Part shown: positions 1 through 10,792 of the stretch, piece by piece
Position numbering within the stretch: position 1 is the stretch's first letter
Layout: each line of letters opens with the position of its first letter
NCBI GenBank assembly: GCA_014825775.1
Contig: MVAQ01000293.1
Coordinates: 1 to 22,900, forward strand
DNA length: 22,900 nucleotides
Reading direction: 5' to 3'
DNA from: Krasilnikovozyma curviuscula
Lineage: Eukaryota; Basidiomycota; Tremellomycetes; Cystofilobasidiales; Mrakiaceae
The notes under the pieces: generated by a model
The model's input: the letters and a program-made list of their open reading frames with translations, nothing else
Database searches by the model: none
Told to the model about the DNA's origin: nothing
Translations under genes and position numbers: made by a program

Positions 1-215
1 ACACATCTCATACTTAAAAAGACGCACCAAAGCATCTCTTTGTGTCGAAATTCTCAATCGCAGCGTGTCTGCCTATTGTTGATTTTTTTTTCAGCCCTCC
101 CCATCACCACCCGTCCGGACGACGGGACGCGGTGGCGATAAAGAGAAGGACGTCCGTCGTAATCGACATACGAACGTCCACTGTCTCTGGGGAGGGACGA
201 CATAAAAAACCAGTC
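1..215 (+). promoter_or_regulatory. Upstream and 5' leader of the SYLF-SH3 gene
   Basis: This is the non-coding stretch left of the first ATG at 216. A T-run followed by CAG at about 82-94 looks like a 3' splice site and could end an intron in the 5' UTR, but no donor can be chosen with confidence. The reading frame stays open upstream of 216, but it encodes nothing resembling the family, and the conserved N-terminus begins at 216. No convincing TATA element was seen. Confidence 0.35.
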
Positions 216-3188
216 ATGCCCCCCAACTTGAAACTCAACTCTCCAATCCCAGGTGAGGACCTCACACAGCTCGCCGCCCTCTTGTCGAGGGCACCATGCT
301 GATCCTCTCCTCGTTCGTCTCCAGTGAATCTGGGTGAAGAATGTAAAAAAGCAACCAAAATCAGTTGAGTTCTCTAGTTTTTGCTACATTCTTCATGCTG
401 AGTCTGACTTACTTTTGTCGTACTCTAGTGTCCAGCTTCGTCGATAGCAAGAACAACGGGCTCGACAAGGTGAGTTGGAGACTTTTCCGTCGTTAATGGA
501 CGATCAGCGTGGGATTCTGACCTGACTCTGATTTGACACTCTTCCTCACCTTCTCAGGTCATTCCAAGGCAAAGTAAGGCTCATTATTCTCCCTTTAATA
601 CTCGCCTGTCGAGGTGTTCGCTGCATCCACAATGACTGATCGACTACGCATTCATTCCTCCTTCGCTGTTCTCCACCACATCTAATGGAATGCTTCTTCG
701 TCGGGTCGCCCTTCCTACGCTGGGAACTCTAGTCTTGGAAAATGCTAAAGGATTTGCGATATTCACAGTCTTTAAGTACATGGTAGTTTCCCTGCATCGT
801 ACGACAGCGAGCCTGAGCTAACTCGCTTCTGTTCCCACATCGAACAAACCCCGTTACTGTTTGATCGAGCAGAGCTGGCTTCTTGGTTTCTGCAAGGGCT
901 GGATCGGGTGTGGTAATTGCTAAATTGCCAGATGGGACTTGGAGGTATGATACCACATGGTGGCCTTGATACTGGCCTTGTGACTGTGTTGGAGTCAAAC
1001 GTAACTGATTCTTCTTACTTCTTTTCTTTCTCCAGCGCCCCTTCAGCTATTGGAACGGCTGGTTTGGGTTTCGGTGGCCAAGCTGGAGCGGAAGTGACAG
1101 ATTTCCTGATCGTTCTCAACAGCCGGTCTGCGGTTTCGAGCTTCATGTCTGCTGGCTCCTTGACTCTGGGTGGGAACATGTCACTTGGTAGGCTTGAACG
1201 TTTGTTCATAGTTCAAGACTCGAATGCTAACCAGCTAGCTACCTTTCTGTCTTCACAGCTGTTGGTCCCCTGGGACGAAACGCTGAGGGAATGGGTGTTG
1301 CATCTGCTAGAGGAACAACAGCAATGTATAGTTACTCAAAAACCAAAGGACTGTTTGGTGGTGTATCTGTGGAAGGGTCTGTGATTGTAGAACGACAAGA
1401 GTGAGTTACAGTTGTGATGTTATGACACACCTTAGAAATCCATCTTAGTTACTGATCTACTTGAACTCAAATAGTGCAAATCGAATCGCATTTGGTAGAG
1501 ACGTCACATCTAAAGCCTTGCTCACCGGAGCAGTCCCGGTCCCTCATTTCGCTCTAGGACTTGTTAACCAGATCGAATCAGCGGTTGGACTGCCAGGTCA
1601 GATTTCCTGGCCTAAGCCCATTACAACTAAAGGGTAGAAGAGCTCAACTTTTTTATTTGTCTTTTTCCAGGCGGTCAAACTTGGATCAACGATGATGATT
1701 TTAGGAGGAACGCTGAGGAGGAGTTCCCAGCTAGCCCATCCCGTTCTTCTCCTGGTCCGCTACCAACAGGTCAATATGGCTTCCAAGGGTACGGTTCAGG
1801 TGGGAAAGATCCCAATCCCAGCAACAGAAGCAGGTCAGGAAGTTTATTGGGTCGAGTTGGTCGAAGTGGCAGCGTTAGCAGTCTATCGAGACCTTCTACT
1901 CCAGGGTCTCCGGGTGGACTCTTGACAGGCAGTCTTGGATATGGGAAGAAGAAGAAGCAAGCAGCAACACCATCTGACTTCCATGAGGATGATTACTTCG
2001 GTTCATCTGCAGGCTACATAGCTGGAGATCCCACCTACGACAATGACCGGCATTCTCCCATGAAGAATAGCTTCAACACACGAAACGGAAGCAGTGCTTC
2101 GGAAGACCCTTTCTCAAGCACCTTCTCATCTACTGGCTCTCCAGGCGTAGGAAAATCACCTTCTTTCCCAACTCATTTCGAATCCGATTTCGACGCTCCA
2201 GCCTCATCGAAATCTGGCTTTGACGAACTGTTGCCGTTTGATCAGGCCTCCGAAAATACTTTTTCTCAGCAGAGCCACAAATACCCCATTACCTCCGCTG
2301 CCATGGGACGGGGACCATCATGGTCAATTCATGAAGAAAGAGACGGTACGTTCAGCTTGTTAAGCCATATAAAGGGGCCATATTGATAGGCTACTTGTTG
2401 GCATTACTTTAGACGTGCACGACTCAAATCACCTGCCGAAAACATCGACCTCATCATTTGCTTTCGACGATTTCTCTAGCCACCTGCCTCCTGCTGCTGC
2501 TCCCAAACCTTCTCGCTCGAGGTCCGGATCTCTTCTCCGGATGATGACCAGCTCACCCAAAAATTCACCAAAGAAAGAGCGTCCTAGCAGCTCCTACTTC
2601 CATGAACCATCACATGAGATTCCTGAAAACACTAACGAGTGGGGAACTACAAAAGATATTTCTGACTTACAGGTACGCCTCTTTCCGTCATTTGTAACGA
2701 CAATTTAAGCGATCTGCATGAATCGGGCATCTGAATCAGTGCACAAGTTAACCGTAGCTGATATTTGTTTTCCACACAGGACAAGATTCGCCGAAACACT
2801 CTGTCTTCGCAAATGAAGAGAGTGGGTAGTCATAACTCATCGCCTGATTCCGCACCAGTATCTTCAACCCCGGCGCAGTACATTCCGCCCAAAGCTGGTC
2901 TTTCTGAACCATTGACGGAAGGTATAGGAAGAGGAATTGCATTGTTTGATTTCGCTGGCGTGGAAGAAGGAGATTTGAGCTTTAAAATGGGAGATGTTGT
3001 CATCATTTTGCAGAAGTCCAAGAGTACGGCAGACTGGTGAGTTATTTTCCTGTTGGTCCATACCGACCGACCTCCGCGAGGCGCCTGCTGATCTAACCTT
3101 TTTCGTTCATCAATGTACCAGGTGGACTGGACGGGTCGGCAACTCGAAAGAAGGCATCTTCCCGGCGAATTACCTTGAACTTGTATAG
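216..3188 (+). CDS. YSC84: Ysc84/Lsb3-like SYLF and SH3 domain protein
   Basis: Thirteen exons join into a 640-residue protein: 216-252, 325-363, 429-469, 558-573, 733-775, 873-944, 1036-1187, 1259-1400, 1475-1596, 1671-2345, 2413-2672, 2780-3036, 3122-3188. Residues about 1-225 form the SYLF (DUF500) lipid-binding module: NSPIP near the start, then GFLVSARAGSGVVIAKL, GGQAGAEVTDFLIVLN, GGNMSLAVGPLGRNAEG and YSKTKGLFGGVSVEGS. Residues about 226-582 are a Ser/Pro/Gly-rich disordered linker. Residues 583-640 are an SH3 domain with ALFDF, a WW pair in the RT/n-Src region and a PANYLELV end. Known yeast (Lsb3, Ysc84) and animal (SH3YL1) relatives bind phosphoinositides and actin at endocytic patches, so a cortical actin role is inferred. 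The linker makes it longer than the yeast proteins. Introns crowd the SYLF half, and a single 675-nt exon covers most of the linker. The ATG at 216 was chosen because it gives the family-like N-terminus. Confidence 0.93.
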
Positions 3189-3560
3189 GAATGAGAAATG
3201 AATGTCATGAGCTCTATGAAAGATTTGTATCTACAGATTTCGTTACCGAGTGAGAAAGATTGGAAGAAAAATGCTAATCCTTACAGAGGTTCGTTTGCTT
3301 TTAATCGAGCCGGCAATACAAACAAGAACTACAAACTCATGATAATCTATTGTCACTAAGGCTCGTTCATGGCCCGCCAAGTACGGATGAAAGTGTCCAA
3401 GATACAAGAGCTGGAAGTCGGAAAAATACAAATCGGAACATCGTGTGCCCAGATGAGACCAACGCTTGTTGTAGGCAAGAAAGTTTACCAGTCAAAGGCT
3501 AAGAAAATAAAAGCAAACACTATTCAGCGTGGATCCTGGAATAACCGACAGCAGGACGTG
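3189..3560. other. Convergent intergenic region (3' UTRs)
   Basis: These 372 bp separate the stop codons of two genes that point at each other, so the stretch should hold both 3' UTRs and polyadenylation sites. It is AT-rich in places. I see no RNA gene, repeat or credible ORF. An open frame on the + strand starting near 3369 runs into the antisense of gene 2 and resembles no known protein. Confidence 0.5.
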
Positions 3561-4978
3561 TCACACACCTTTCTCAGTCAAGGCGCCATCCCCGTCTCCG
3601 CCTTTTTGTTGCTGAGCTTTGTCTCTAGCTCTGCTGAGGGTAGCAGTTGTATGGACCGTTGCGTTGAGCGCCTGTCTATCTGGAGTTGATTCGACAAGAG
3701 CAGCGATCGCTTTCTGTTGGTTTTAATGAACGAAAGGAGGAAAGAAAAGAGGAGGCATCAGCTTCGTCGCGCCAACGGTGACAACTCAACCAGACAAACA
3801 CATACCTGTTCTTTTGAAGCACCAGCTTTTCTGATCTTGGTGCCCATTCGGCGAACTCTACCCCAGCCTGCTGTACCGTCGCCGTGCTCTGCACTGTCGT
3901 CCGACTGTTTACTGCTCTTGGATTTCGTACGCCGCATAGAGCTCATATCCTCCGCTGACAACTCGATTGTACGATCCATATCTCCAGACTCTTCTGTAGT
4001 TGATCTGAGACGCTCAGGTGAGGCTGGATGATTATATGAAGATGGTGGAATGTTGGTACCGGAGTGGTTGCGCTGATGGACGACAGAAACAGGCGTGGGA
4101 AGTATTGAAGAAGGAGGTGTAACTGGCTCATTTTCTTCATCTTCATGTTCATCGTCATTGTTAATGGCGTGAATAAGACCAGCACGCTTGGAAGCTGCAG
4201 AAGACGTAGCGAGGGAAGGAAGTTGGGTGTGATGAGAAAGTGAAAGGGCCGATTGGAAAGAGGGGGTGGTATCATCCGACTTTTCTCTGGTGTGGGACCG
4301 TCCCTCAGATGGTGTTGATGTTTCAAAGTAGTAGGCCAGGTCTGCGGAGGTAGAAAGGACGCGAACAAAGCGCAATTGTCCTTGTCAGCACACGCGACCT
4401 TCGGAAGGGAAAGTGAATGGCAAGACAAAAAAATGCCCAAGCGTTCTTTCCAGACTGGTTGAAGAGATATGCCTACCTGAGTCTTCCTCCTCCTCTTCGG
4501 CGACAGAAGTCTCTCTGAGCCTCGTCTTCTTCTTGGTGTCGTGGACGAATTGGATCCGACCACTCTCTCCTGAATTTGGGGCGCCCATGTCGACCTTGAC
4601 ATCCTTTGGAGGAGCCAAGGAAGAAGCATTACTACCACTCGACTTCCCACCCATCAGAGCTGCCAAAGCCTTCTCCCTGTCCGAGATTCTCTCTTCGGGA
4701 GCCTTGGGGGCGTCAGCCTTCAGCTGCTCACTCTTTATATGTTCCTTGTCCAGCATCATGCGAGCTCTGGCTCTGTTGTTAGAAGCTGAGGCTGACTTGG
4801 GTACAGTGAACACTCCATTGGGCTGTGGGGGTACTCTCGGTGCTGAAGTCGTGTCCTGAGATTGAAATCTCTGGTGATTTTTCTCCTTGAGGTTTTTGGA
4901 CGACAGCTTCGATGTCAACGAACGAAACAACTTGGAACCACCAGAAGATCCAATGGACTCTTCAGCTGCAGATGTCAT
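3561..4978 (-). CDS. Uncharacterised low-complexity protein
   Basis: Three exons (4978-4477, 4341-3806, 3713-3561) join in phase to give 396 residues. I do not recognise a domain. The N-terminus is Ser/Lys-rich (SKLFRSLTSKLSSKNLKEK). The middle holds a charged segment (EERISDREKALAALMGGK) and a five-glutamate run (EEEEEDS) just before intron 1. The second exon encodes a Ser/Pro/Thr-rich stretch with an acidic patch (NNDDEHEDEENEPVTPPSS) and a basic patch (MRRTKSKSSK). Clusters of SP/TP sites suggest phosphorylation. There is no signal peptide or membrane segment, so it is probably an intrinsically disordered intracellular protein. A TGA lies a few bases upstream of the ATG, which supports the start. 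The frame stays open across all three exons and both introns have GT...AG ends, so the gene model is much surer than any function. Confidence 0.75.
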
Positions 4979-5422
4979 TACTCAGGGAGGTTTGGGGAGG
5001 GGCAGGGAGGCAGTGGGTCGGGCTGAGGAGATGTGGTTCTGAGGATAAAACGAAATGAGAGGGCGGGTTCACAGCGAGCGAGCGTATGGGCGAAGATAGG
5101 AGAAGCAAATGCCCTTTGAGATATCAATTCAAGCTGCAACTCTCAAAGAAATCCGAAGGCCAGAAAGGATGGGTTAGAAAGCAGAGATGTGGTTCTGGGG
5201 AGACTCTGATGCAGAGAAAAAAATGGGGGCTGCTGCCAAAATTCGAGCTAGTACAGCTTTTGCCCATGTTTCAGTTTCCCTCAGCACTGTTTGGAGCCGT
5301 TTCAAAACCCAGCAGTAACAGTCGCGATTTGCCGTGGTATTCAGATGCGGAATTGCTAATATCATGACTAAGATGAATACTTCTAAGTGAGTCTAGTGGT
5401 AGATGATGATTGAGACTGTGTT
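4979..5422 (-). promoter_or_regulatory. Promoter region of gene 2 and 3' flank of malic enzyme
   Basis: These 444 bp lie between two genes read on the minus strand. Just upstream of the gene 2 start, the minus strand is strongly pyrimidine-rich with C-rich blocks (CCCCTCCCC and CCCGCCC at about 4990-5070), as is common in fungal 5' leaders. The half nearer 5423 should carry the malic enzyme 3' UTR. No TATA box, RNA gene or repeat was recognised. Confidence 0.4.
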
Positions 5423-8400
5423 CTAGTCAACAAGTTCCAAAGGCTGATGATGATAGGAGGCAGAAAAAAAAAAGGAGAGCAGTGAGTTGAGGTCTCGTTA
5501 TCAGGGAACTGAGATGGAGGACAGAGATCCAGGCCATTTGAAGAATAGGAAGCCAAACACTCACTCGGTAAATAGGGTCCCAACTCCTCTGATTGATGTA
5601 CTCCTCAAGGTCGGCACTGTCCATACCCTTGAGCTCGGGAACACGACTGTGTCCTTCTATCACAGCCTGTCTCATCACTTCAGCAGCAACCTTCACACTG
5701 ACGTAGCGAACCTCAGGCAAATCGGGCAAGAGAGAGGCATCTGGATCTTCTAGGGCGGGACTCAGGCCGGCGAGCGCTCGGACACCAGCCATGAACATTC
5801 CTGGACTGAGGGTCTTAGATCGAGAGAGAATGGCACCAAGACCAAGAGCAGGGCTAATGAGACACAACGTAAAAAGAAAACAAATGTCAGACGAGACGCT
5901 TTGTGGCAATACCGGGTTGGCGAGCGACGGGTTACTAACTAAATAAGCGCATTCTACAAAATAAAAATCCAAAGGCATGTCAGTCCCCGTGATAGTTAGA
6001 GAGCCAAGGAAACGATGAGGAGGCATATAAAGACTTACGTTGGTTTGAGCGACGACGTACTTCTTTCCAGATGGGGTGATGCATGGTGGGAAGGGAGAGC
6101 CGGTAGCGAGCAATGCACGGCCTTCAGTCCATTCCATAGCATCCACTGGGTCAACCTCAGCTGAAAATGCAAAAGAGAAGAAAGCATTGAGCATCAATTT
6201 GAAACTGCGAAGCAAGGCGCCGCCGCGCACTCACCAAGAGAGGTTGGGTTGGACATTGGGAATATGATTGGGCGCTCAACGTGGGAGGCCATCTCCTCAA
6301 CCAACTCTTGGTTGAAAGCCTTGGAGTGAGTTGAAGTACCAATCAGAACGGTAGGCTTAACCCTGGAAAAGTGTTGAGTGTCAGCAGAAGAGACCGTAGC
6401 ATTACAAGTCGCTCTTCAACTTACATGCGAACAACATCAAGTAGCCGCAGAGCACTCTGGTTTGGATTCTGACGAGGCCAAGACCTGACTTCTTCGTCTG
6501 GTCGAGCATATTGAAGCTGGGAATGTCTCAGAGAATCTCCCATCTGTTGAAGCAGCGAAAAAATATCAGCGAGGTGACCAAAGAAAATCTGAGGGAGGCG
6601 ATACTAACAGACTCAACCAACAGACCATTACGATCAACACACCAGAAGCGCTTGTTGGCTTCCTCTACTGTCAAGCCATCGACAAGGACCATTCCGTCTC
6701 GGACTGAGTAGAAAATAACCATCAGCTAAACCAAAGAAAAACGTTGTAAAAGGATGTTGATTTTTGCCCACTTTGTCTGGCAATACCCATACCAGCCGAT
6801 CCAGCTCCGTAGACAACAATTCTCTGATCAGCAAGGGTGGACTTGGTGACACCAACAGCGCTGGGGTGACGGGCCAAAGTAAGAAAAGCATCGAAATCGT
6901 ATCAGAACCGCCTCGAGGAAGACGATATAGAGGACTCACGCCATGAGGGCAGAAAGGGTAACAGCACCAGTTCCCTGAATGTCATCGTTGAAACATGGGA
7001 TCTTGTCGGCGTATTTGTCAAGTAGTCTCTGAGCATTTGATAGACCAAAGTCTTCGAAGTGGATCAGAGCATCTGGGAAGAGCTCGGTACAGTGCTTGAT
7101 GAACCTGACACAGAGTAAGAGATAGACGCAAGTTAACTCTGGATGTCAAAGCCTCTGCATCAAGGTTACACTTACTTGTCAATAAACTGATCGTAAATCT
7201 TACCACGTACTCGAGTACGCTTCCATCCGAGGTAGAGAGGATCTGAAAGTCGGAAAAGCCATAGAAGTTAGCAGTACTCCAGATCTGCAACGAGGCAGTG
7301 ACGTACCAGAGAAGAGGGCGTGGTTATCGGTTCCAACATCAAGAACGACAGGAAGGATACTGTGATAAAAGCATTATTGTGAAGTGATGAGTACGATGAC
7401 AGATGCGCGGTACCAGATACAAACTAACCGGTTGGGGTTAATACCGGCTCCAAGAGTATAAAGAGCAGCTTTACTGGTAGAGATCTGATTTAAGCAATGA
7501 TGCTCAGCGCAAGATTACTCAACTTGCATACGTTTACATTGACTCACAGTAACACCACCGACACCTTGGTCACCAATACCAAGAATCTGGTAGTAGAAAG
7601 AGGCTGAGAACACTGTCGAAAGCGGAAGCATGGAAGGCAACTCACAGCTTCAGAATCGGTGACGACAATCAAGTCGATAGGAGCTTTGTGATCTTGAGCT
7701 AAACCGGTGGAGTCAGCACGCTCATTCAGATCGGCTTGACGATTGAGAGAGTACAGGTGAGACTGAAGCTGAGCAGCCATACCATCCTGATTTGGGAAAG
7801 ACTGTTGTGATTGACCAAGATAACAATTAGCCGCCCGTGCTGGTGTCAATGCAACTAAGGATAAGTCGGATCTTACAATATAACAACCAGTTGGTCTTCT
7901 GAAAAGCTTAGAGTAGTTCGCAACCTTGAGGACAGATAGCCAGTTAGAGGAAGTCTGCACTCTATAGGGATGATGGATTGAAAGTGGAAAGAAAAGTTTG
8001 GTACTTACTGCTTCAGCAGCTCCAGGTGTGTAGAGAATACCCAAAAGCTCTTTGAGATGGTCTTGCATCAGACGATAGAAAAGAACCTGATTCTGGTCAC
8101 GAAGGGATGCCAGGAAAGCGCTGGTAACGACAGGGTCGTGGCGGAGGGCAGCGAAGGGTTTTTTTCAGCGCATGTACACACGACCGGGAAGCAGCCTCGA
8201 AACACGGAAAGACATACTGCTTAAGCTCGACGGTTGGCTGCTTTTGGATCTGTGCATACGCTCGGTCGCACTGAGTTTGGAGATCGTGAACCTGATTGGT
8301 CGAGCCAAACGGTGGGTGAGTCGCCGTGAGATATTTCCGTACAGCGAAAGAAAATGGACTCAAGTGGACTGACCTCGTAAGGAAGCATACCTTCCAGCCC

Positions 8401-8691
8401 AAAAATGGAACGCTCTTCTCTAGTAAACGCAGCTCCCTTGTTGAGACGAGGAGTGTTCAAGAGGGCATCCCCCCTGAGATTCGTCCTGATAGCGACATAA
8501 TTCTTGTCTGAGCTTCTCGTTGGGATCGCTGCAGACGACACAGATGTCTGGAAACATCTGTAATGGTCGAATAAAGAGAGTAGAGCTCAGTGAATATAGC
8601 TCCTATGCCCCATCCCAGGCTGAAGGAGAAGGGCGTACCTGATGTTGTTCACAGCAGCGGTCCTGGCCACTGGCTGGATTCGAGTGAGCAT
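5423..8691 (-). CDS. MAE1: Malic enzyme, NAD(P)-dependent, probably mitochondrial
   Basis: Nineteen exons join without a phase break into 627 residues. They are 8691-8639, 8557-8374, 8291-8218, 8120-8009, 7924-7877, 7801-7646, 7586-7548, 7484-7429, 7359-7307, 7242-7176, 7104-6940, 6860-6772, 6703-6609, 6543-6425, 6362-6235, 6160-6039, 5953-5940, 5853-5565 and 5443-5423. The enzyme oxidatively decarboxylates malate to pyruvate. Visible motifs are YTP with candidate catalytic Tyr134, [10 protein letters not shown] at about 212-221, [11 protein letters not shown] with candidate Lys227, FEDFG (297-301), [12 protein letters not shown] (318 on; metal ligands Glu298, Asp299 and Asp322 by family), the dinucleotide loop GAGSAG (354-359), IFPMSNPT (470-477) and NNALIYP (520-526). 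The leader ([23 protein letters not shown]) is Arg-rich with no acidic residue and contains RCF/Q, resembling an MPP cleavage site; mitochondrial import is inferred from this. NAD versus NADP preference cannot be read. Oddities: a 14-nt exon, and PGAAEA where PTxGEA is usual after YT. Confidence 0.96.
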
Positions 8692-9100
8692 TTTTTTGGG
8701 ACGGAAACAGAGACTGTTCTCCTCCTAATTTCAACCTGAAAATTGGAAAGAGGACAAAACACAAATAACTTCAGCATCTCACTCTTAACGACGCGCCGTA
8801 TCGACGCTGGAAAACACGAACCTGGTCTGTGGACTTTGGTTGGGGGCGATCTGCGTTGCAACCAGTTGTTCCGCGCCAGGCGCAAGAGAGACAAAAAAAA
8901 ATATTGACCAGCTGTTTGCATCAAACGCGAAATACAGCAGAGGACGTAGCTCGAATAATTGCATTATTAGATATAGGAGAGAGAGCTACGTATTGTACAA
9001 CATAGAATGGAAGAATGGTCGTGAAGTTGCATGCGGGTCGTAAACAGCCAGATAAAATATAATGTGTACCGCACATCGGATCAGTCCATCACAACACTCT
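8692..9100 (-). promoter_or_regulatory. Upstream region of malic enzyme and 3' flank of gene 4
   Basis: These 409 bp lie between two minus-strand genes. On the minus strand a pyrimidine tract ending in TTTTCAG lies about 50 bases upstream of the malic enzyme ATG, so a 5' UTR intron is possible. At 8954-8968 there is a perfect short inverted repeat (AATAAT, TGC spacer, ATTATT). Its position could suit either the 3' end of gene 4 or a binding site. No other element was seen. Confidence 0.35.
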
Positions 9101-10529
9101 TCAACCGAATCCCCACCAGCCTTTTCCTTCAGTCTTCGGTTGTGAAGGCGCATTTGATGAGGTATTAGTGGTAGAGAACGACTTGAGCGACGTGAGCAGA
9201 GCTGGTGTGGAGTTTGAAGCCAAGCTCATAACGGCGGTATTGTCGTCGTCAGTGACACCCAAACCCGGTTTACTGAAAGGTTGAGCTGAAGAAGTGACAG
9301 TCAAATTTGAAGATGTGCTGGAAATCATGCTTGGGATATGATTGCGAGCGCGACTGGATTTCTTAGTAGGTGTGAAATTTGATTGATCTTCGCTTGTCGG
9401 CCGTGTTGATGCTGCAGAGCACAGTAGATAAGAATGAAGTCAGCTTGGCGAAACTGAGTGAAGATACTGTAGAAGAATGGTCTGACGGGAGAAGAGTTCC
9501 CCAGAGGGTAAATACGATGGGACGTGTTCGTCGTCCTCGGGCAGAACGCAGTCTTCTTCCGCCATAGTAGACGATGAGGATACCCACGAAGTGAATCGTT
9601 GTACCGAAGGAGATGTGGCGATGCCAGATGGTGAAGGACTGCGCTCTATCGCAGAGGATGCCTTCGAGGAAGCAGAGATGGAAAGAGCGCGTGAGGACTT
9701 CCGTCGGAGAGAGGGTGGTGGACTATGCGTTGGTAATGAAGTGGAACTGAGGGAGCGTGTGTGTAGATTGTGGAGCAAGCTGCGAGCTGGAGACGCGCTT
9801 GACGTTGCTGAGTTGGGTTCGGCGCGGACAGGAGAAACTTCATGGTGTGATGTTGCAGGTTGAGCATCAAAGGACAATCTGGATGGTAAATGAGGAAGTG
9901 AGTCTATCGCTGCTTCGATGTTTGCCGAACTTGTCGCTGTTGTCACTCCTCCAGCTCGTTCTAACCTCTCCTTCAATCTGTCCGATATGAGGCCCCTGCT
10001 GCTGCCAGGAGATTCGCTAATGTCTATTGCCCTATTGATATCTTCCAGCATGGATTCCCATCTCTGTAGCGTCAGATCGTTATTTCGTGCTCTGGCAGAG
10101 CTTCCCGTCGTGAGAGAAGCAATGCTGGAGTCGATTTGAAGAGCGGTCGAGTGTAATGAGTTGATGTTAGATGAAGTAGACGCTGATGCTGATAGGATTT
10201 CAGCTGACGCTGATAACAGAGATTGGGTGAGCAACAGCAACCTGTCGAGTTGCGTTTCATGATCCTCCTCAGCCTCATCCGGACCATCCTCCTCGAGCCT
10301 TCCCCTCGCCTGTCCTTCCAGTTGAAGCACATTCAGACCTTCTGCTGGTAATTCAATAACTGGAATATCTAACACCTCAAGCTTAGGAGACGATGCTGCA
10401 GAATCAACAATCTTCAGTGACTAATTTACAGCTTGTCTGCGCTATACACTCACCTGGCGTCCTCGCCTTAGGGACTTGAATGTGATAGGATGAGGCCTCC
10501 CTATAGCTAGGAGGGGGTCTGTTGACCAT
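9101..10529 (-). CDS. Uncharacterised serine-rich protein with PPxY motif
   Basis: Three exons (10529-10454, 10395-9487, 9411-9101) give 431 residues. No catalytic domain is recognised. Residues 5-9 are PPPSY, a PPxY motif of the kind bound by WW domains such as those of the Rsp5/Nedd4 ubiquitin ligases. Residues of about 45-170 look helical and leucine-rich (TQLDRLLLLTQSLLSASAEIL, then LTLQRWESMLEDINRAIDI), suggesting a coiled-coil or helical bundle. The remainder is Ser/Pro-rich and disordered, with many possible phosphosites. The protein ends in an aromatic motif, KGWWGFG. There is no signal peptide or membrane segment. The weakest junction is intron 2 (9412-9486), with donor GTCAGA. It was chosen because it alone keeps the frame open into the long last exon; the unspliced frame stops at 9440. 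A Rsp5 adaptor or substrate role is only a guess from PPxY. Confidence 0.72.
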
Positions 10530-10792
10530 TCTTTGAATATATTATGTATGGCTGTGTGTACATGAAGGGAAAATGAGAGAAAAAGGTGGGCGTTGGGTTC
10601 ATCCCAGTGCCAATTCCAGAAGCGGGAAGCCCCAGAGCGGTAGAAACAAGAATTGTGAAAAAATACATATTTACATCATTGAAGCTTGCTCGGATTTAAG
10701 TAAACATCTTCATCAACACCTGATCAGCATTGAATAAAATGTGTTACTCTGCAATAAAAAAAAGCTAGAGAAACTTTTGTTTACGTCGTACG
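10530..10792 (-). other. Intergenic spacer between gene 4 and RMT2
   Basis: These 263 bp hold the 5' leader and promoter of gene 4 and the 3' flank of RMT2, both on the minus strand. The side next to RMT2 is AT-rich (A-runs near 10755-10763), in keeping with a 3' UTR and polyadenylation region. No specific element was identified. Confidence 0.35.

Noticed and set aside
3369..3689. 106-codon open frame, + strand, in the convergent spacer
   Set aside because: It overlaps the last exon of gene 2 in antisense, has no recognisable motif and its composition fits chance.
3943..4650. 235-codon open frame on the minus strand overlapping gene 2
   Set aside because: It is an alternative frame crossing an intron of gene 2; composition is His/Leu/Pro/Ser noise and the spliced frame is better supported.
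5427..6230. 267-codon open frame on the minus strand
   Set aside because: It is read-through of several malic enzyme exons and their introns; family motifs appear only in the exon parts, and the joins between them are splice sites.
8954..8968. Inverted repeat AATAAT-TGC-ATTATT as a terminator hairpin or operator
   Set aside because: Six-base AT-only arms are weak and common in AT-rich spacers; eukaryotic termination does not use such hairpins.
9591..9990. Open frames on the + strand antisense to gene 4
   Set aside because: They mirror the Ser-rich coding exon on the other strand, an expected shadow of its codon bias.
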